A DNA stretch of 64,000 nucleotides from Acidobacteriaceae bacterium KBS 83. Its GTDB lineage: Bacteria; Acidobacteriota; Terriglobia; Terriglobales; Acidobacteriaceae. The stretch spans positions 604,836 through 668,835 of the forward strand of contig KB906735.1 of assembly GCA_000381585.1 (NCBI GenBank), in the 5' to 3' direction. Below the pieces are notes generated by a model that had not been told where the DNA came from, searched no databases, and was given only the letters and a program-made list of their open reading frames with translations. Position 1 is the first letter of the stretch. The number at the start of each line of letters is the position of its first letter. A program made the translations under genes and the position numbers. Positions 9,110 through 16,811 of the stretch are shown here, piece after piece.

Positions 9110-9868
9110 CTATTTCGGATCCACGCTCGTCAGCCGCAGCGTGATGGTGCCCCAGAACAGTCGCGCGCGCATCTGCACCGGCAGGTGACGGTTGTCATCC
9201 GAATACCAGATCCAGATGTTGCCGCGGTTCTTCACCACGCCTGCATCTGCCGTGGGCTCTACCCGGATCGTCTGAAATGTGCCCGCAGTCGTCTTGATCT
9301 CCTCACGCGCCTCCGGCTTGAAGGTCACCGTCACGACGCGCATTGCATCTGCAACCGGCATCACAAAGTTCTGTCCCACTTCCAGCGGCTGCGCACCGGC
9401 AACGAAGATCGACGACATCAGATCAGTCACGCACGCGGGAATCGGCGACTCTAAATGTTGGCTCGTGCCCTTCACCAGATTCTTCTCGTCCAGCACCTGC
9501 TTATGTGCCCCATACTGGAACTGCAGCGTGCTCACAATCTGCCGCCGTCCCTCCTGGAGTTGCTTGGCAAAGGTCTGCGAACAACCGGTGCGCCGGTCAA
9601 AGGATGATTGAAACCTGTCCACTACCTTGAACAGCAGACTCACCGCACCGATCGAATCTCCATTCGCTTGCACCCGCTGCGTTGTTCCATCGCTTTCCAA
9701 GTGGAAGGTCGCCGTTCCCGCCGGAAACACCCGCCAATCCACGGCGTAGGAGAGCGTCTGGCGCTGCGGCAGATATTGCTGCTGCGGGGCGGGAAGCAGC
9801 GCCGTCTGCTGAGAATCGGCGGCGATCGCCAGCAGCAGACTCAGAAAAAGCCAAGGCAGTCGTCTCAA
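9110..9868 (-). CDS. DUF3108-type secreted protein
   Basis: This 252-residue protein has a Sec signal peptide (basic MRR, then a leucine-rich core; likely cleavage near ADSQQ). The body looks like a beta-rich periplasmic domain. It opens with LSYAVDWRVFPAGTATFHLE and ends with WIWYSDDNRHLPVQMRARLFWGTITLRL, which are hallmarks of the DUF3108 family of predicted outer-envelope proteins. The start is TTG at 9868, preceded by a GGGGGAC purine tract. It sits among lipid A/LPS genes, so an envelope role is likely, but its biochemical function is unknown. Confidence 0.8.
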   Translation of the reverse strand: MRRLPWLFLSLLLAIAADSQQTALLPAPQQQYLPQRQTLSYAVDWRVFPAGTATFHLESDGTTQRVQANGDSIGAVSLLFKVVDRFQSSFDRRTGCSQTFAKQLQEGRRQIVSTLQFQYGAHKQVLDEKNLVKGTSQHLESPIPACVTDLMSSIFVAGAQPLEVGQNFVMPVADAMRVVTVTFKPEAREEIKTTAGTFQTIRVEPTADAGVVKNRGNIWIWYSDDNRHLPVQMRARLFWGTITLRLTSVDPK

Positions 9869-9908
9869 ATACGTCCCCCACGCAAATTGTTTTTCTCAAC
9901 CGCGAAAA

Positions 9909-10493
9909 TCACAACGGGAGAAATGGCGTTCTGTGCCAGACAAACAATTTCAGCAACAGTACCCCATAGATACCGATTGTGCCTAGCACGGCGTTGTACT
10001 CGCGGTGCTTGCGATAGAGGGCAACGGAGAAGCCTCCGGCGTTGATACCGTTATTATTGGTGGAGGCCGCCGACCTCAGCCGTGGAATCAGCCGAGGAAC
10101 GCGTTTCGCATACTCGTCGTACTCGCTGAATCGTTTGCGCAGGAACGCCTCTTCCGAGCGAACCGTTGGAAGATAGATCAGGGTGAACAGGATCGCCAGA
10201 GCCAGCGCCGTCCACCAGCTATGAGCGGCTACGGCGAATCCAAACGCAATCAGCATCGAGCCCAGGTACAGAGGATTGCGGGTGTACGCATAAGGCCCAG
10301 TCGTCGTCAGTTCCGTGTTCTTCGTGACGTAGCCCGAAGCATACGCGCGCAGCGCCACGCCGGGTACGGTCCCCAGCAGACTCCACAGCAGGGAGTGCAC
10401 CGAAGGATGCGCTGCCAGCAGGAAGAAGAGCGCAAACACAAATCCCATGGGCACCCGGATGCGGCGCGCGATGCGCGTCCACCCCGCGCTCAA
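9909..10493 (-). CDS. Isoprenylcysteine carboxylmethyltransferase-like membrane protein
   Basis: This 194-residue membrane protein has about four to five hydrophobic segments. It carries the ICMT/PEMT-type signature TGPYAYTRNPLYLGSMLIAFGF and an EEAFLRKRFSEYDEYAKRVPRLIP tail typical of the family. Bacterial members are SAM-dependent methyltransferases of mostly unknown substrate. The frame opens with TTG at 10493, overlapping the stop of the upstream glycosyltransferase (TTGA); an ATG at 10448 is an alternative. Its position after the glycosyltransferase and Kdo/lipid A genes suggests modification of a lipid or membrane-linked molecule. Confidence 0.84.
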   Translation of the reverse strand: MSAGWTRIARRIRVPMGFVFALFFLLAAHPSVHSLLWSLLGTVPGVALRAYASGYVTKNTELTTTGPYAYTRNPLYLGSMLIAFGFAVAAHSWWTALALAILFTLIYLPTVRSEEAFLRKRFSEYDEYAKRVPRLIPRLRSAASTNNNGINAGGFSVALYRKHREYNAVLGTIGIYGVLLLKLFVWHRTPFLPL

Positions 10494-11587
10494 GCCTGCA
10501 CCGCCGCGCGTCCGGCCGAACTTCCTGCGCCGCCTATCAGCTCATCCACCGCATCGAGCACTTCCTCAGGCTCAATCGTCAACAGGCCGGCTTCGGGCGC
10601 GTTCCGTCGCGCATGATCGCGCCGGCTCTCCGGATGCCGCAGCACACGGAACGGCACGCCCCACGGCCCATTGCGTGCCGGATCGGTAGGCCCGTAGATG
10701 CCGACCACAGGTTTGCCCAATGCGCACGCGAGATGCGCGGGCCCCGTATCACCTCCGATCACCAACGCACAACGCCTCGTCATTGCGATCAATTCTGCCA
10801 TGTCTGTTCGAATGTCCTGGGCGGCCCCGCCGCTGCTCTGCGCCACTTTTGCTGCGAGCGCCTCTTCCCCCGGGGCGCGGTTCACGACCACACTGTATCC
10901 GCGACTCACAAGACCTGCCGCCACTCTGCCGTAGCGCTCCGCAGGCCAGCGTTTGGCGCCCCAGCCCGCGCCCGGATGCACCAGCACCAGCGGCTTTGCA
11001 TCCGGCATCATCACATGCACCCGCGCCTCCGCTCGGCAATCCACCGGCAGCGCCGGCAATTCAGGGGTCAGATGCAATCCCGTGGCTCCGGCTATTACCT
11101 CCGTTGCCTGCTCGATCACATGAACGCCCCGCGTCGGCACCAGACGGTGGAAGAACCACTTCGCCGGTCTCTCGCGTGGTTCTGCTTCGCCAACCAGTTC
11201 GGCATCCGAAGCTCTTCCCATCAGCGCAGAGCGCACTGCGCCCTGCAGATCGATCGCGAGGTCGTACTTCTGCGCGTGCAGCTCGCACCGCACCTCCCGC
11301 ATGGCACGCCAGGTGGATACCGCAATCGGCCGCCGCGCCCAGCCTCGTGCATTAGCCATGTGCAGCACATCCACCAGCGGCATCGTCGCGGTGCGAGGTA
11401 AAGCCCTCGCGTCACTTTGCAATAAAGGCGCCCAACGCGGCTCGATCATCCACCCCACATGGCACTCCGGCAATTGTGCCCGCAGCGCCGCCACCGCGGG
11501 CATCGCGTGAAGAACGTCCCCCATCGCGCCCAGCCGGACCACCAGCACGCGCAATCGGTCTCTCTGCGAATTATTTCGGCGTGACAA
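10490..11587 (-). CDS. Glycosyltransferase family 9, heptosyltransferase-like (WaaC type)
   Basis: This 365-residue enzyme resembles ADP-heptose:LPS heptosyltransferase I, which adds the first heptose to Kdo2-lipid A on the cytosolic side of the inner membrane. Motifs are VVRLGAMGDVLHAMPAVAAL near the N-terminus and, in the C-terminal nucleotide-sugar domain, HPGAGWGAKRWP and GGDTGPAHLACALGKPVVGIYGPTDPARNGPWG. The start is uncertain. TTG at 11587 opens the frame, but TTG at 11554 has a purine-rich AGAGAG before it and lies just ahead of the conserved RVLVVRLG. It follows lpxK by about 12 nt and its stop overlaps the next gene. Confidence 0.86.
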   Translation of the reverse strand: MSRRNNSQRDRLRVLVVRLGAMGDVLHAMPAVAALRAQLPECHVGWMIEPRWAPLLQSDARALPRTATMPLVDVLHMANARGWARRPIAVSTWRAMREVRCELHAQKYDLAIDLQGAVRSALMGRASDAELVGEAEPRERPAKWFFHRLVPTRGVHVIEQATEVIAGATGLHLTPELPALPVDCRAEARVHVMMPDAKPLVLVHPGAGWGAKRWPAERYGRVAAGLVSRGYSVVVNRAPGEEALAAKVAQSSGGAAQDIRTDMAELIAMTRRCALVIGGDTGPAHLACALGKPVVGIYGPTDPARNGPWGVPFRVLRHPESRRDHARRNAPEAGLLTIEPEEVLDAVDELIGGAGSSAGRAAVQA

Positions 11588-11599
11588 CAGCTGATTCTC

Positions 11600-12610
11600 T
11601 CACGCGCCCTTTTGCAGCAGCAGCTGCTCAAGCGCACCCAGCGCCGTCTCCGGCTCAAGCAGCCGCACCGTCACTTGTGCTGCGGCCAGCGGCCCAATCT
11701 GAGCGAGACGCATTCGCTGTCTCTCCGTCAGGCGAACCATATCTTTTTGTGTTGTTAGAAACGATTTGGCTCGATAGGTAGTCGCCATATCGCACAATAT
11801 CTCGACATCCCGATCCGTAAACCTGTGATGATCGCGCCACGCACGCGTCGCCGCTAGTGCGACGCCCTGCCGTCGCAGCTCCGCCACAAACTCCTCCGGA
11901 TGTGCAATCGCACTGAACACCACGGCTGCTCCCTCCAAAGCAGGCACCTCCAGTTCGCGCTTGATTGTCCATATCTGCGCATCCGTGCGCATCCAACGCC
12001 GCGCACGCGCTGCTAATTCGGCGTCGCCCTCGCGAAGCACAACAAATTCCGCACGCTCGAGAGCCGCCAACGGCTCGCGCAGCCGGCCTGCTGGCAGCAG
12101 CGTCGTCCGAAAGTCGGACCGATGCAGCAAGACGATTTCCGCATCCCGAGCGAGCCCGCGATGCTGCATCCCATCATCCAGTAAGTGAACATGACGCGCG
12201 CCACCGTCTACTATCAGCGTCGCCTCCGCCAGCCTGCCCGCCGACGCACGCCTGCGCCCTACATACACCGGCACTGCCGCGCGCTCCGCAATCAGGCTCG
12301 GCTCGTCTCCGTAGCGCGCCGCCGGATCGTCCATAGCCCCCGTGACAACCCGCTCCACAACATCAGCGGTCCGTCCGTATCCGCGCGAAAGCACATCGAC
12401 CGACCATCCCCGCTCCGTGAATGCGCGCGCCAGCGCGATCACGAAAGGCGTTTTTCCAGCACCGCCCACCGACAGATTGCCCACACTCACCACTGGCCAC
12501 CGTAGCCGCTCCCGACGCCGCCATCCGCGCGCATACGCAACGCTATCCAGAGCTTGCGCGGCCCCATACAACGGAACCAGCGGCAGCAGTGGCCACACCA
12601 CATGTCTCAA
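11600..12610 (-). CDS. lpxK: Tetraacyldisaccharide 4'-kinase
   Basis: LpxK phosphorylates the 4' position of the lipid A disaccharide at the inner membrane. The N-terminus has a hydrophobic membrane-interface segment, and the P-loop lies in VGNLSVGGAGKTPF (about residues 43-56). Downstream, VDVLSRGYGR, DEPSLIAER, DDGMQHRGLARD and FLTTQKDMVRL follow the family order. The 336-residue length is typical. The start is TTG at 12610, forming a TTGA overlap with the waaA stop; translational coupling is likely. The lpxK-waaA pair is a classical neighbourhood. Confidence 0.94.
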   Translation of the reverse strand: MRHVVWPLLPLVPLYGAAQALDSVAYARGWRRRERLRWPVVSVGNLSVGGAGKTPFVIALARAFTERGWSVDVLSRGYGRTADVVERVVTGAMDDPAARYGDEPSLIAERAAVPVYVGRRRASAGRLAEATLIVDGGARHVHLLDDGMQHRGLARDAEIVLLHRSDFRTTLLPAGRLREPLAALERAEFVVLREGDAELAARARRWMRTDAQIWTIKRELEVPALEGAAVVFSAIAHPEEFVAELRRQGVALAATRAWRDHHRFTDRDVEILCDMATTYRAKSFLTTQKDMVRLTERQRMRLAQIGPLAAAQVTVRLLEPETALGALEQLLLQKGA

Positions 12611-13881
12611 ACGTTGCCCTCCGAAAGCAGCCGCACCACCGCATCCACGGCACGTTTCGTCGCCCCCGCCTGCTTTTCAAATGCTTCCTTCCCGCGTGCG
12701 CCCATCGCAGCCGCGGCATTCGTATCGCTAAACCACTCCGCGATCGTCTCCCCCACGCCCGCGCGCTCCACCACCCGCAATGCATCCACGCCGCGCAGTA
12801 GCTCGACCGCGTCACGGAAGTTCTCAAAATGCGGCCCCATCAACACCGGTACGGCAAACTGCGCCGGCTCCAGAGGATTGTGTCCTCCAGCCGGAACCAG
12901 GCTGCCGCCTACAAACGCCAGTGTCGCGAGCCCGTACATGCTGGCCAACTCGCCAATCGAGTCCAACAGAAATACACTTCCCGCAGCCACTAGCCCGCCG
13001 TCCCATGACGACCGCTCCATCAGCGGTATCTTTTTCTCCCGCGCCAATGCGGCCACGCGCGAAAAGCGCTCCGGGTGCCGCGGCGCCAGAACCATCACCG
13101 CATTCGGCGTGCTTGCGCAGGTGGCCGGCCATGCATCCAGAAGCACACGTTCTTCATCCTCGAGCGTCGAACCAGCCACCAGCACCTTCGCCCCATTGGG
13201 CAATTGCCCCCGCAATTGCTCCACTAGTCCCGTAGACCGCGGCGATCGCACATCGAATTTCAAATTCCCACCCACGCGCACGCGGTCTTCCGGCACGCCG
13301 ATCGACACAAACCTCCGCGCATCCTCCGCACTCTGCGCCAGCACCAAGGTCAGCATCTCCAGAAACGGCCGCCACCATCTGAACAACCGCTGGTATCGCG
13401 GCAGAGAGCGATCTGAGACACGCGCATTCACCACCACCACGGGTAGCCGCTGCCCCGCGCACTCTGCTAACACATTCGGCCACAACTCGCTCTCAGCCAG
13501 CACCAGCATCCGCGGCTGCAGCGCACGGAAGGCCCGATGCACCGCCCATGGCAGATCAATGGGGAAATAAAAGCATCGCGCCGCGCCGAAGCGATCCCGA
13601 GCCAATTGCTGCCCGGTCTGTGTCGTCGTTGAAATCGCTACCGATCCCCGACCCAGCCGCGCATCCAGCTCTTCCACCAGGCGGCTGATCGCCACCACCT
13701 CGCCCACCGAAACAGCATGAACCCACACCTGCTGCCTCCCGCTCAGCGCATGGTTCACCCGCTCCGCACCCGCACCCAACCGTTCGCGCAGTCCTTCACG
13801 CCAGCGCCGACGCAACAGCCAAATCGGTGCGCCAACCGCCAGCACCAGTAGCAGCCCGATGTTGTAAACAAAAAGTGTCAC
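12607..13881 (-). CDS. waaA: 3-deoxy-D-manno-octulosonic acid transferase
   Basis: WaaA (KdtA) transfers Kdo from CMP-Kdo to the lipid A precursor (family GT30). An N-terminal membrane anchor (LFVYNIGLLLVLAVGAPIWLL) precedes WVHAVSVGEVVAISRL, ISTTTQTGQQLARDRF, ESELWPNVLAECAG, VAGSTLEDEE and GGSLVPAGGHNPLEPAQF. The GTG at 13881 is taken as start because it is preceded by GCAGG and lies right before the anchor. The frame stays open to 13956, but that part belongs to the inverted-repeat element. This is the first gene of the envelope operon. With the GTG start the product has 424 residues, normal for the family. Confidence 0.93.
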   Translation of the reverse strand: MTLFVYNIGLLLVLAVGAPIWLLRRRWREGLRERLGAGAERVNHALSGRQQVWVHAVSVGEVVAISRLVEELDARLGRGSVAISTTTQTGQQLARDRFGAARCFYFPIDLPWAVHRAFRALQPRMLVLAESELWPNVLAECAGQRLPVVVVNARVSDRSLPRYQRLFRWWRPFLEMLTLVLAQSAEDARRFVSIGVPEDRVRVGGNLKFDVRSPRSTGLVEQLRGQLPNGAKVLVAGSTLEDEERVLLDAWPATCASTPNAVMVLAPRHPERFSRVAALAREKKIPLMERSSWDGGLVAAGSVFLLDSIGELASMYGLATLAFVGGSLVPAGGHNPLEPAQFAVPVLMGPHFENFRDAVELLRGVDALRVVERAGVGETIAEWFSDTNAAAAMGARGKEAFEKQAGATKRAVDAVVRLLSEGNV

Positions 13882-13896
13882 GATCCTGCCGCAGAC

Positions 13897-14011
13897 TATA
13901 CCGTTTTCACAAAAGGTGTAGCCGCCAAGAACAACACCGGACGCAGCTCCCTTCAAGAAAGCTGCTCCTGGCGGCTGCTGGTCGGAACACAGTACTTGTG
14001 AAAACGGTATA
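13897..14011. repeat. 115-bp element with perfect 16-bp terminal inverted repeats
   Basis: Positions 13897-13912 (TATACCGTTTTCACAA) and 13996-14011 are exact reverse complements. Inside lie further nested complementary blocks: AGCCGCCA at 13920-13927 with its complement at 13969-13976, and GCAGCT at 13943-13948 with AGCTGC at 13960-13965. A single RNA or DNA strand could therefore fold into one long interrupted stem. TA occurs at both outer edges, which could be a TA target duplication as left by Tc1/mariner-like (IS630) transposases. It lies in the divergent region between waaA and the gene at 14167. A MITE, a regulatory hairpin or a small RNA are all possible; no transposase is nearby. Confidence 0.75.
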
Positions 14012-14166
14012 AAAGCATTTTGCTATCGGTGTAGACCCGGCCAGCGTCACTTCTTAGGGCCTCCCCGACAAAAGGGTCTTTCCGGAAGTCAATCCGCAGG
14101 TCACAGGAATCGCAAAAAATGCTTCGTTCCTTTACCCGTCTCACGCGATGCCCAGATAATCACTGC

Positions 14167-14802
14167 ATGCGTTCTCTGCTGTGTTTGCCGTTCGCTGCCG
14201 CTCTGCTTGTGCTTCCCGTTTTGGCGCAGCACGCTCCGCCGCCCCCGCAAAACGCGGACCAATATCCGTCCTTTGAGCGCCACGCCGGCGACCACCTCTC
14301 CATCGCCGCCGATCCCTACGAAACCCCGAAGAAGGCATCCATCTTCCGCGTCGACTATGTGTCCGCCAATATCATCCCCATCCGCATCATCATCACCAAC
14401 GAAGGTGATACCCCGATCTCGCTCGACAACGCGCGCATCGACTTCATTACCGCCGCCGGAGACAAAGTTCCCGCCGCCGAACCGCGCGATGCGGAGCGAG
14501 CGATCGACCGGCCCGCCGATCCGCGCAACAAAATTCCCATCGGCCCGATAAAAGTTGGCGGCAAGGGCAAAAATCAGGACAAGAAAATCGAGCAGGACTT
14601 CTCAGAATTTCAATACAACGCCATTGCGGTAGAACCGCACACGACCCGCGCTGGATTCCTCTTCTATGATTTGCAGGACCTTGAGAGCCCACTTAGCGGG
14701 GCGCACCTCGAGCTGCGCCGCATTCAGAGCTCAGACGGCCGAGAGCTCTTCGCCTTCGAGATTCCCCTCAACAAATATCTGGCCAGCAAGACCATTCCCT
14801 AA
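14167..14802 (+). CDS. Secreted protein of unknown function
   Basis: This 211-residue product has a classical signal peptide (MRSLLCLPFAAALLVLPVLAQHA, cleavage probably after LAQ or nearby) followed by a Pro-rich linker. The mature part begins IAADPYETPKKASIFRVDY and contains IIPIRIIITNEGDTPISLDNARIDFI, which looks like a beta-sandwich protein domain. A charged KVGGKGKNQDKKIEQDFSEFQYN segment follows. The ATG at 14167 is preferred over an upstream ATG because the signal peptide starts there. I do not recognise a named family; it is probably periplasmic. It is transcribed away from waaA across the inverted-repeat element. Confidence 0.78.
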   Translation: MRSLLCLPFAAALLVLPVLAQHAPPPPQNADQYPSFERHAGDHLSIAADPYETPKKASIFRVDYVSANIIPIRIIITNEGDTPISLDNARIDFITAAGDKVPAAEPRDAERAIDRPADPRNKIPIGPIKVGGKGKNQDKKIEQDFSEFQYNAIAVEPHTTRAGFLFYDLQDLESPLSGAHLELRRIQSSDGRELFAFEIPLNKYLASKTIP

Positions 14803-14823
14803 CCTGTAACCGGAGTCTGAAGA

Positions 14824-15504
14824 TCAAACGCCTTTCTTCTGCGGCTCCCAGATGAACTTGTGAATTTGCAGACTCAGCCGTGCGGGCACTCCATCCGCCA
14901 GCATCCATTCAACCAGCAGCCGCGGGTCCAACGCGCAGTTGCTCGTCGAGCGCTCGAGACTCGGCGCCCTTTTAAATGCCGGTGAGAACAGCACCGCCCC
15001 ACCGAGCTCCGCGAGCCTATGCTCAAGCGCAAAGTCACGGGCGAACTCGTAATCATTTCGATCGCTGATAACGAATTTCATCTCGTCGCGCTTCGTCAGA
15101 GTTTCCAGATTCTCCATCCGGAACGTACCGCCCTCGCCCGACCCTGGACACTTCACATCCACGATCTTGTGCACGTCCTTCGGCACACTCCCGAGCGGCC
15201 GTTCGCCGCTAGTCTCGATCATGAGCGTGTACCCGTTCGCCAGCATCCGCTCCATCAACGGCACCAGCTCGCGCTCCTGCAGCATAGGCTCCCCGCCAGT
15301 GAACTCCACTAGACGCACGGGCGCCAAGGCCGCGACCGCCTCCTCCACTTCGTCCAGTGTCTGCCTGTATCCGCCCTTGAAGGTGTACTCTGAGTCGCAC
15401 CACGAGCAGCGCAGATTGCACCCGGCGAGCCGGACAAAGACGCACGGCAGCCCGGCAAAGGTCGACTCGCCTTGCACAGACTTATAGATTTCTATGAGAT
15501 ACAT
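14824..15504 (-). CDS. queE: 7-carboxy-7-deazaguanine synthase
   Basis: QueE is a radical SAM enzyme that contracts the ring of 6-carboxy-tetrahydropterin to 7-carboxy-7-deazaguanine in the queuosine pathway. The cluster motif is C29-x3-C33-x2-C36 (CNLRCSWC), preceded by SVQGESTFAGLPCVFVRL and followed by SEYTFKGG and EFTGGEPMLQ, all diagnostic. The length of 226 residues is typical. It starts 6 nt after the queD stop, so queD-queE are one operon; queC, which uses the product, is separate at 29.3 kb. No preQ1-type riboswitch was recognised upstream. Confidence 0.95.
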   Translation of the reverse strand: MYLIEIYKSVQGESTFAGLPCVFVRLAGCNLRCSWCDSEYTFKGGYRQTLDEVEEAVAALAPVRLVEFTGGEPMLQERELVPLMERMLANGYTLMIETSGERPLGSVPKDVHKIVDVKCPGSGEGGTFRMENLETLTKRDEMKFVISDRNDYEFARDFALEHRLAELGGAVLFSPAFKRAPSLERSTSNCALDPRLLVEWMLADGVPARLSLQIHKFIWEPQKKGV

Positions 15505-15510
15505 GCTGCG

Positions 15511-15891
15511 TTACAGCTCGTAGTACGTAGCGGTCGTGGTGTCCGTTTCGAAGATTGTGCAGTCCTTCACGTGGACGCGACCGCCCGTCATCTCACTCAA
15601 CTGGCGATTCGTCTCGTCAAAGAAGTACTTGGACAGGTTCTCTGCCGAGGGATTGATCACGGTAAACGGCTCCAGCTCGTTAATCATCTGGTGATCCAGC
15701 CGATCGATCACCGGGCGCATCACTTGCTTCAGCTGCTTGAAATCGAGCAGCAAACCGGCCTCATCCAGTTCCTTGCCGCGCAGGGTCACCCGCACCTTGT
15801 AATTGTGGCCGTGCGGATTCTCGCACTTGCCGCGATAGTTGCGCAGATAGTGGCCGGAAGAAAACCCGGCCTCTACCGTTACCTCGTACAT
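15511..15891 (-). CDS. queD: 6-carboxy-5,6,7,8-tetrahydropterin synthase
   Basis: QueD converts dihydroneopterin triphosphate to 6-carboxytetrahydropterin, the second step to queuosine. From the ATG at 15891 (126 residues) it shows FSSGHYLRNYRGKCENPHGHNY, with zinc ligands H14, H27 and H29 and catalytic C23. DFKQLKQVMRPVIDRLDHQMIN and PSAENLSKYFFDE follow. The frame is open 16 codons upstream, but 15891 is preceded by AAAGGAAG at suitable spacing and gives the usual length. It is followed directly by queE. Confidence 0.94.
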   Translation of the reverse strand: MYEVTVEAGFSSGHYLRNYRGKCENPHGHNYKVRVTLRGKELDEAGLLLDFKQLKQVMRPVIDRLDHQMINELEPFTVINPSAENLSKYFFDETNRQLSEMTGGRVHVKDCTIFETDTTTATYYEL

Positions 15892-15968
15892 ACGAATGTC
15901 TTCCTTTGCCAGAAAGGGCAGGTTCAGCCCTTCTTCCATTCTACCGGCTAATCTCTACGGCACAGCAC

Positions 15969-16220
15969 TCAATGACGCCGCCGACCCTCGCGTCGCTGGC
16001 GCTCCTCATTCCGGCGCTCTACCTGTTCGAACATCGCCGTCATCACTCCCGCAAACGCCGCCATCACCGCGCCCAGAAACAGAAACAGCGAGGTCGTCTT
16101 CCACAACGATCCATTACCCGGCAGGTCCGGCTGGGTCGAACTGACCGAACTCAGCATGGCGCACGAGATCAGCGAAAACAACAGCAGCGTAGCAGCAAGG
16201 ATGTACAGGTTCCGCGACAT
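15969..16220 (-). CDS. Small two-segment membrane protein
   Basis: This 83-residue protein is predicted to span the membrane twice. The first segment is ILAATLLLFSLISCAML (it could also act as a signal or lipoprotein sequence with LISC). The second is TTSLFLFLGAVMAAFAGVMTAMF. The tail is very basic and charged (EQVERRNEERQRREGRRRH) and probably cytoplasmic. No family recognised. It lies 77 nt upstream of queD on the same strand and could be the first gene of that transcript, although no functional link is evident. Confidence 0.68.
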   Translation of the reverse strand: MSRNLYILAATLLLFSLISCAMLSSVSSTQPDLPGNGSLWKTTSLFLFLGAVMAAFAGVMTAMFEQVERRNEERQRREGRRRH

Positions 16221-16466
16221 GACTCAAATCAATGCTAGCAGTGGCTCGTACAGACCAGTCATTGGCTTCCCAAAAGCGTGAAGCGTTCGCGATTGATCAG
16301 ATACTATGCCTCGCGGTTAGGGCCCCGATGGGCGAGCGCGAAAATGCCACCACCTATCGACGTCAAATAAAAGCTACTGCACGTGATTTTCAATATGCAG
16401 CTTTGTTACATGAAGCGTAGGATAAGTCCGCATTTGGGGCTCAGAATCTACAGGAGAGGATTCACC

Positions 16467-16736
16467 ATGGCGCCCTTCAGCAATCAAGACATCGACCAAC
16501 TCGCGACCGAAATCAAAGCTGCCTACCAACGCCGGCCTCCTGCTCATACAGAGGGAGCAGCACGAGATCCAAAAGGGACATTCTGTGAAGTCTGGCCTTC
16601 GGTGCACGACGGCTTGGTTGCGCTAGAGGCAGTCGTCGGGTCCATACCCGGCTTCGGTGCGATGGTGAAGGCCGCAATTAGTATCGTTGACGCTGCTGGT
16701 CAGGCTGCGGATAAGGCGCTCTGCCCATCAAAGTAA
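16467..16736 (+). CDS. Small protein with hydrophobic glycine-containing C-terminal half
   Basis: This 89-residue product has a strong ribosome binding site (AGGAGAGG 6 nt before the ATG); the open frame reaches further upstream to 16383 but without such a site. The N-terminal 35 residues are hydrophilic. Then come FCEVWPSVHDGL and a long amphipathic-to-hydrophobic part, VVGSIPGFGAMVKAAISIVDAAG, followed by a final cysteine. There is no signal peptide. The two cysteines (in TFCEVW and KALCPSK) bracket the hydrophobic part. Function unknown; composition recalls small membrane-active or helical-bundle peptides, but nothing in the context supports a toxin or bacteriocin role. Confidence 0.7.
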   Translation: MAPFSNQDIDQLATEIKAAYQRRPPAHTEGAARDPKGTFCEVWPSVHDGLVALEAVVGSIPGFGAMVKAAISIVDAAGQAADKALCPSK

Positions 16737-16811
16737 CAGACAGGGCTTACTTTGCGTTCCGTTTGTACGTTTTCGATTGTTGTCCACGGCGCAAAGGGCT
16801 GTGCGCAGCCC

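Noticed and set aside
10613-11401. Plus-strand frame of 262 codons opposite the family-9 glycosyltransferase gene
   Set aside because: It overlaps well-supported minus-strand coding sequence and yields a His/Arg-rich product typical of antisense high-GC frames.
15892-16000. Possible preQ1 riboswitch upstream of queD
   Set aside because: I could not identify the conserved H-type pseudoknot loop sequences; only a normal ribosome binding site is visible.
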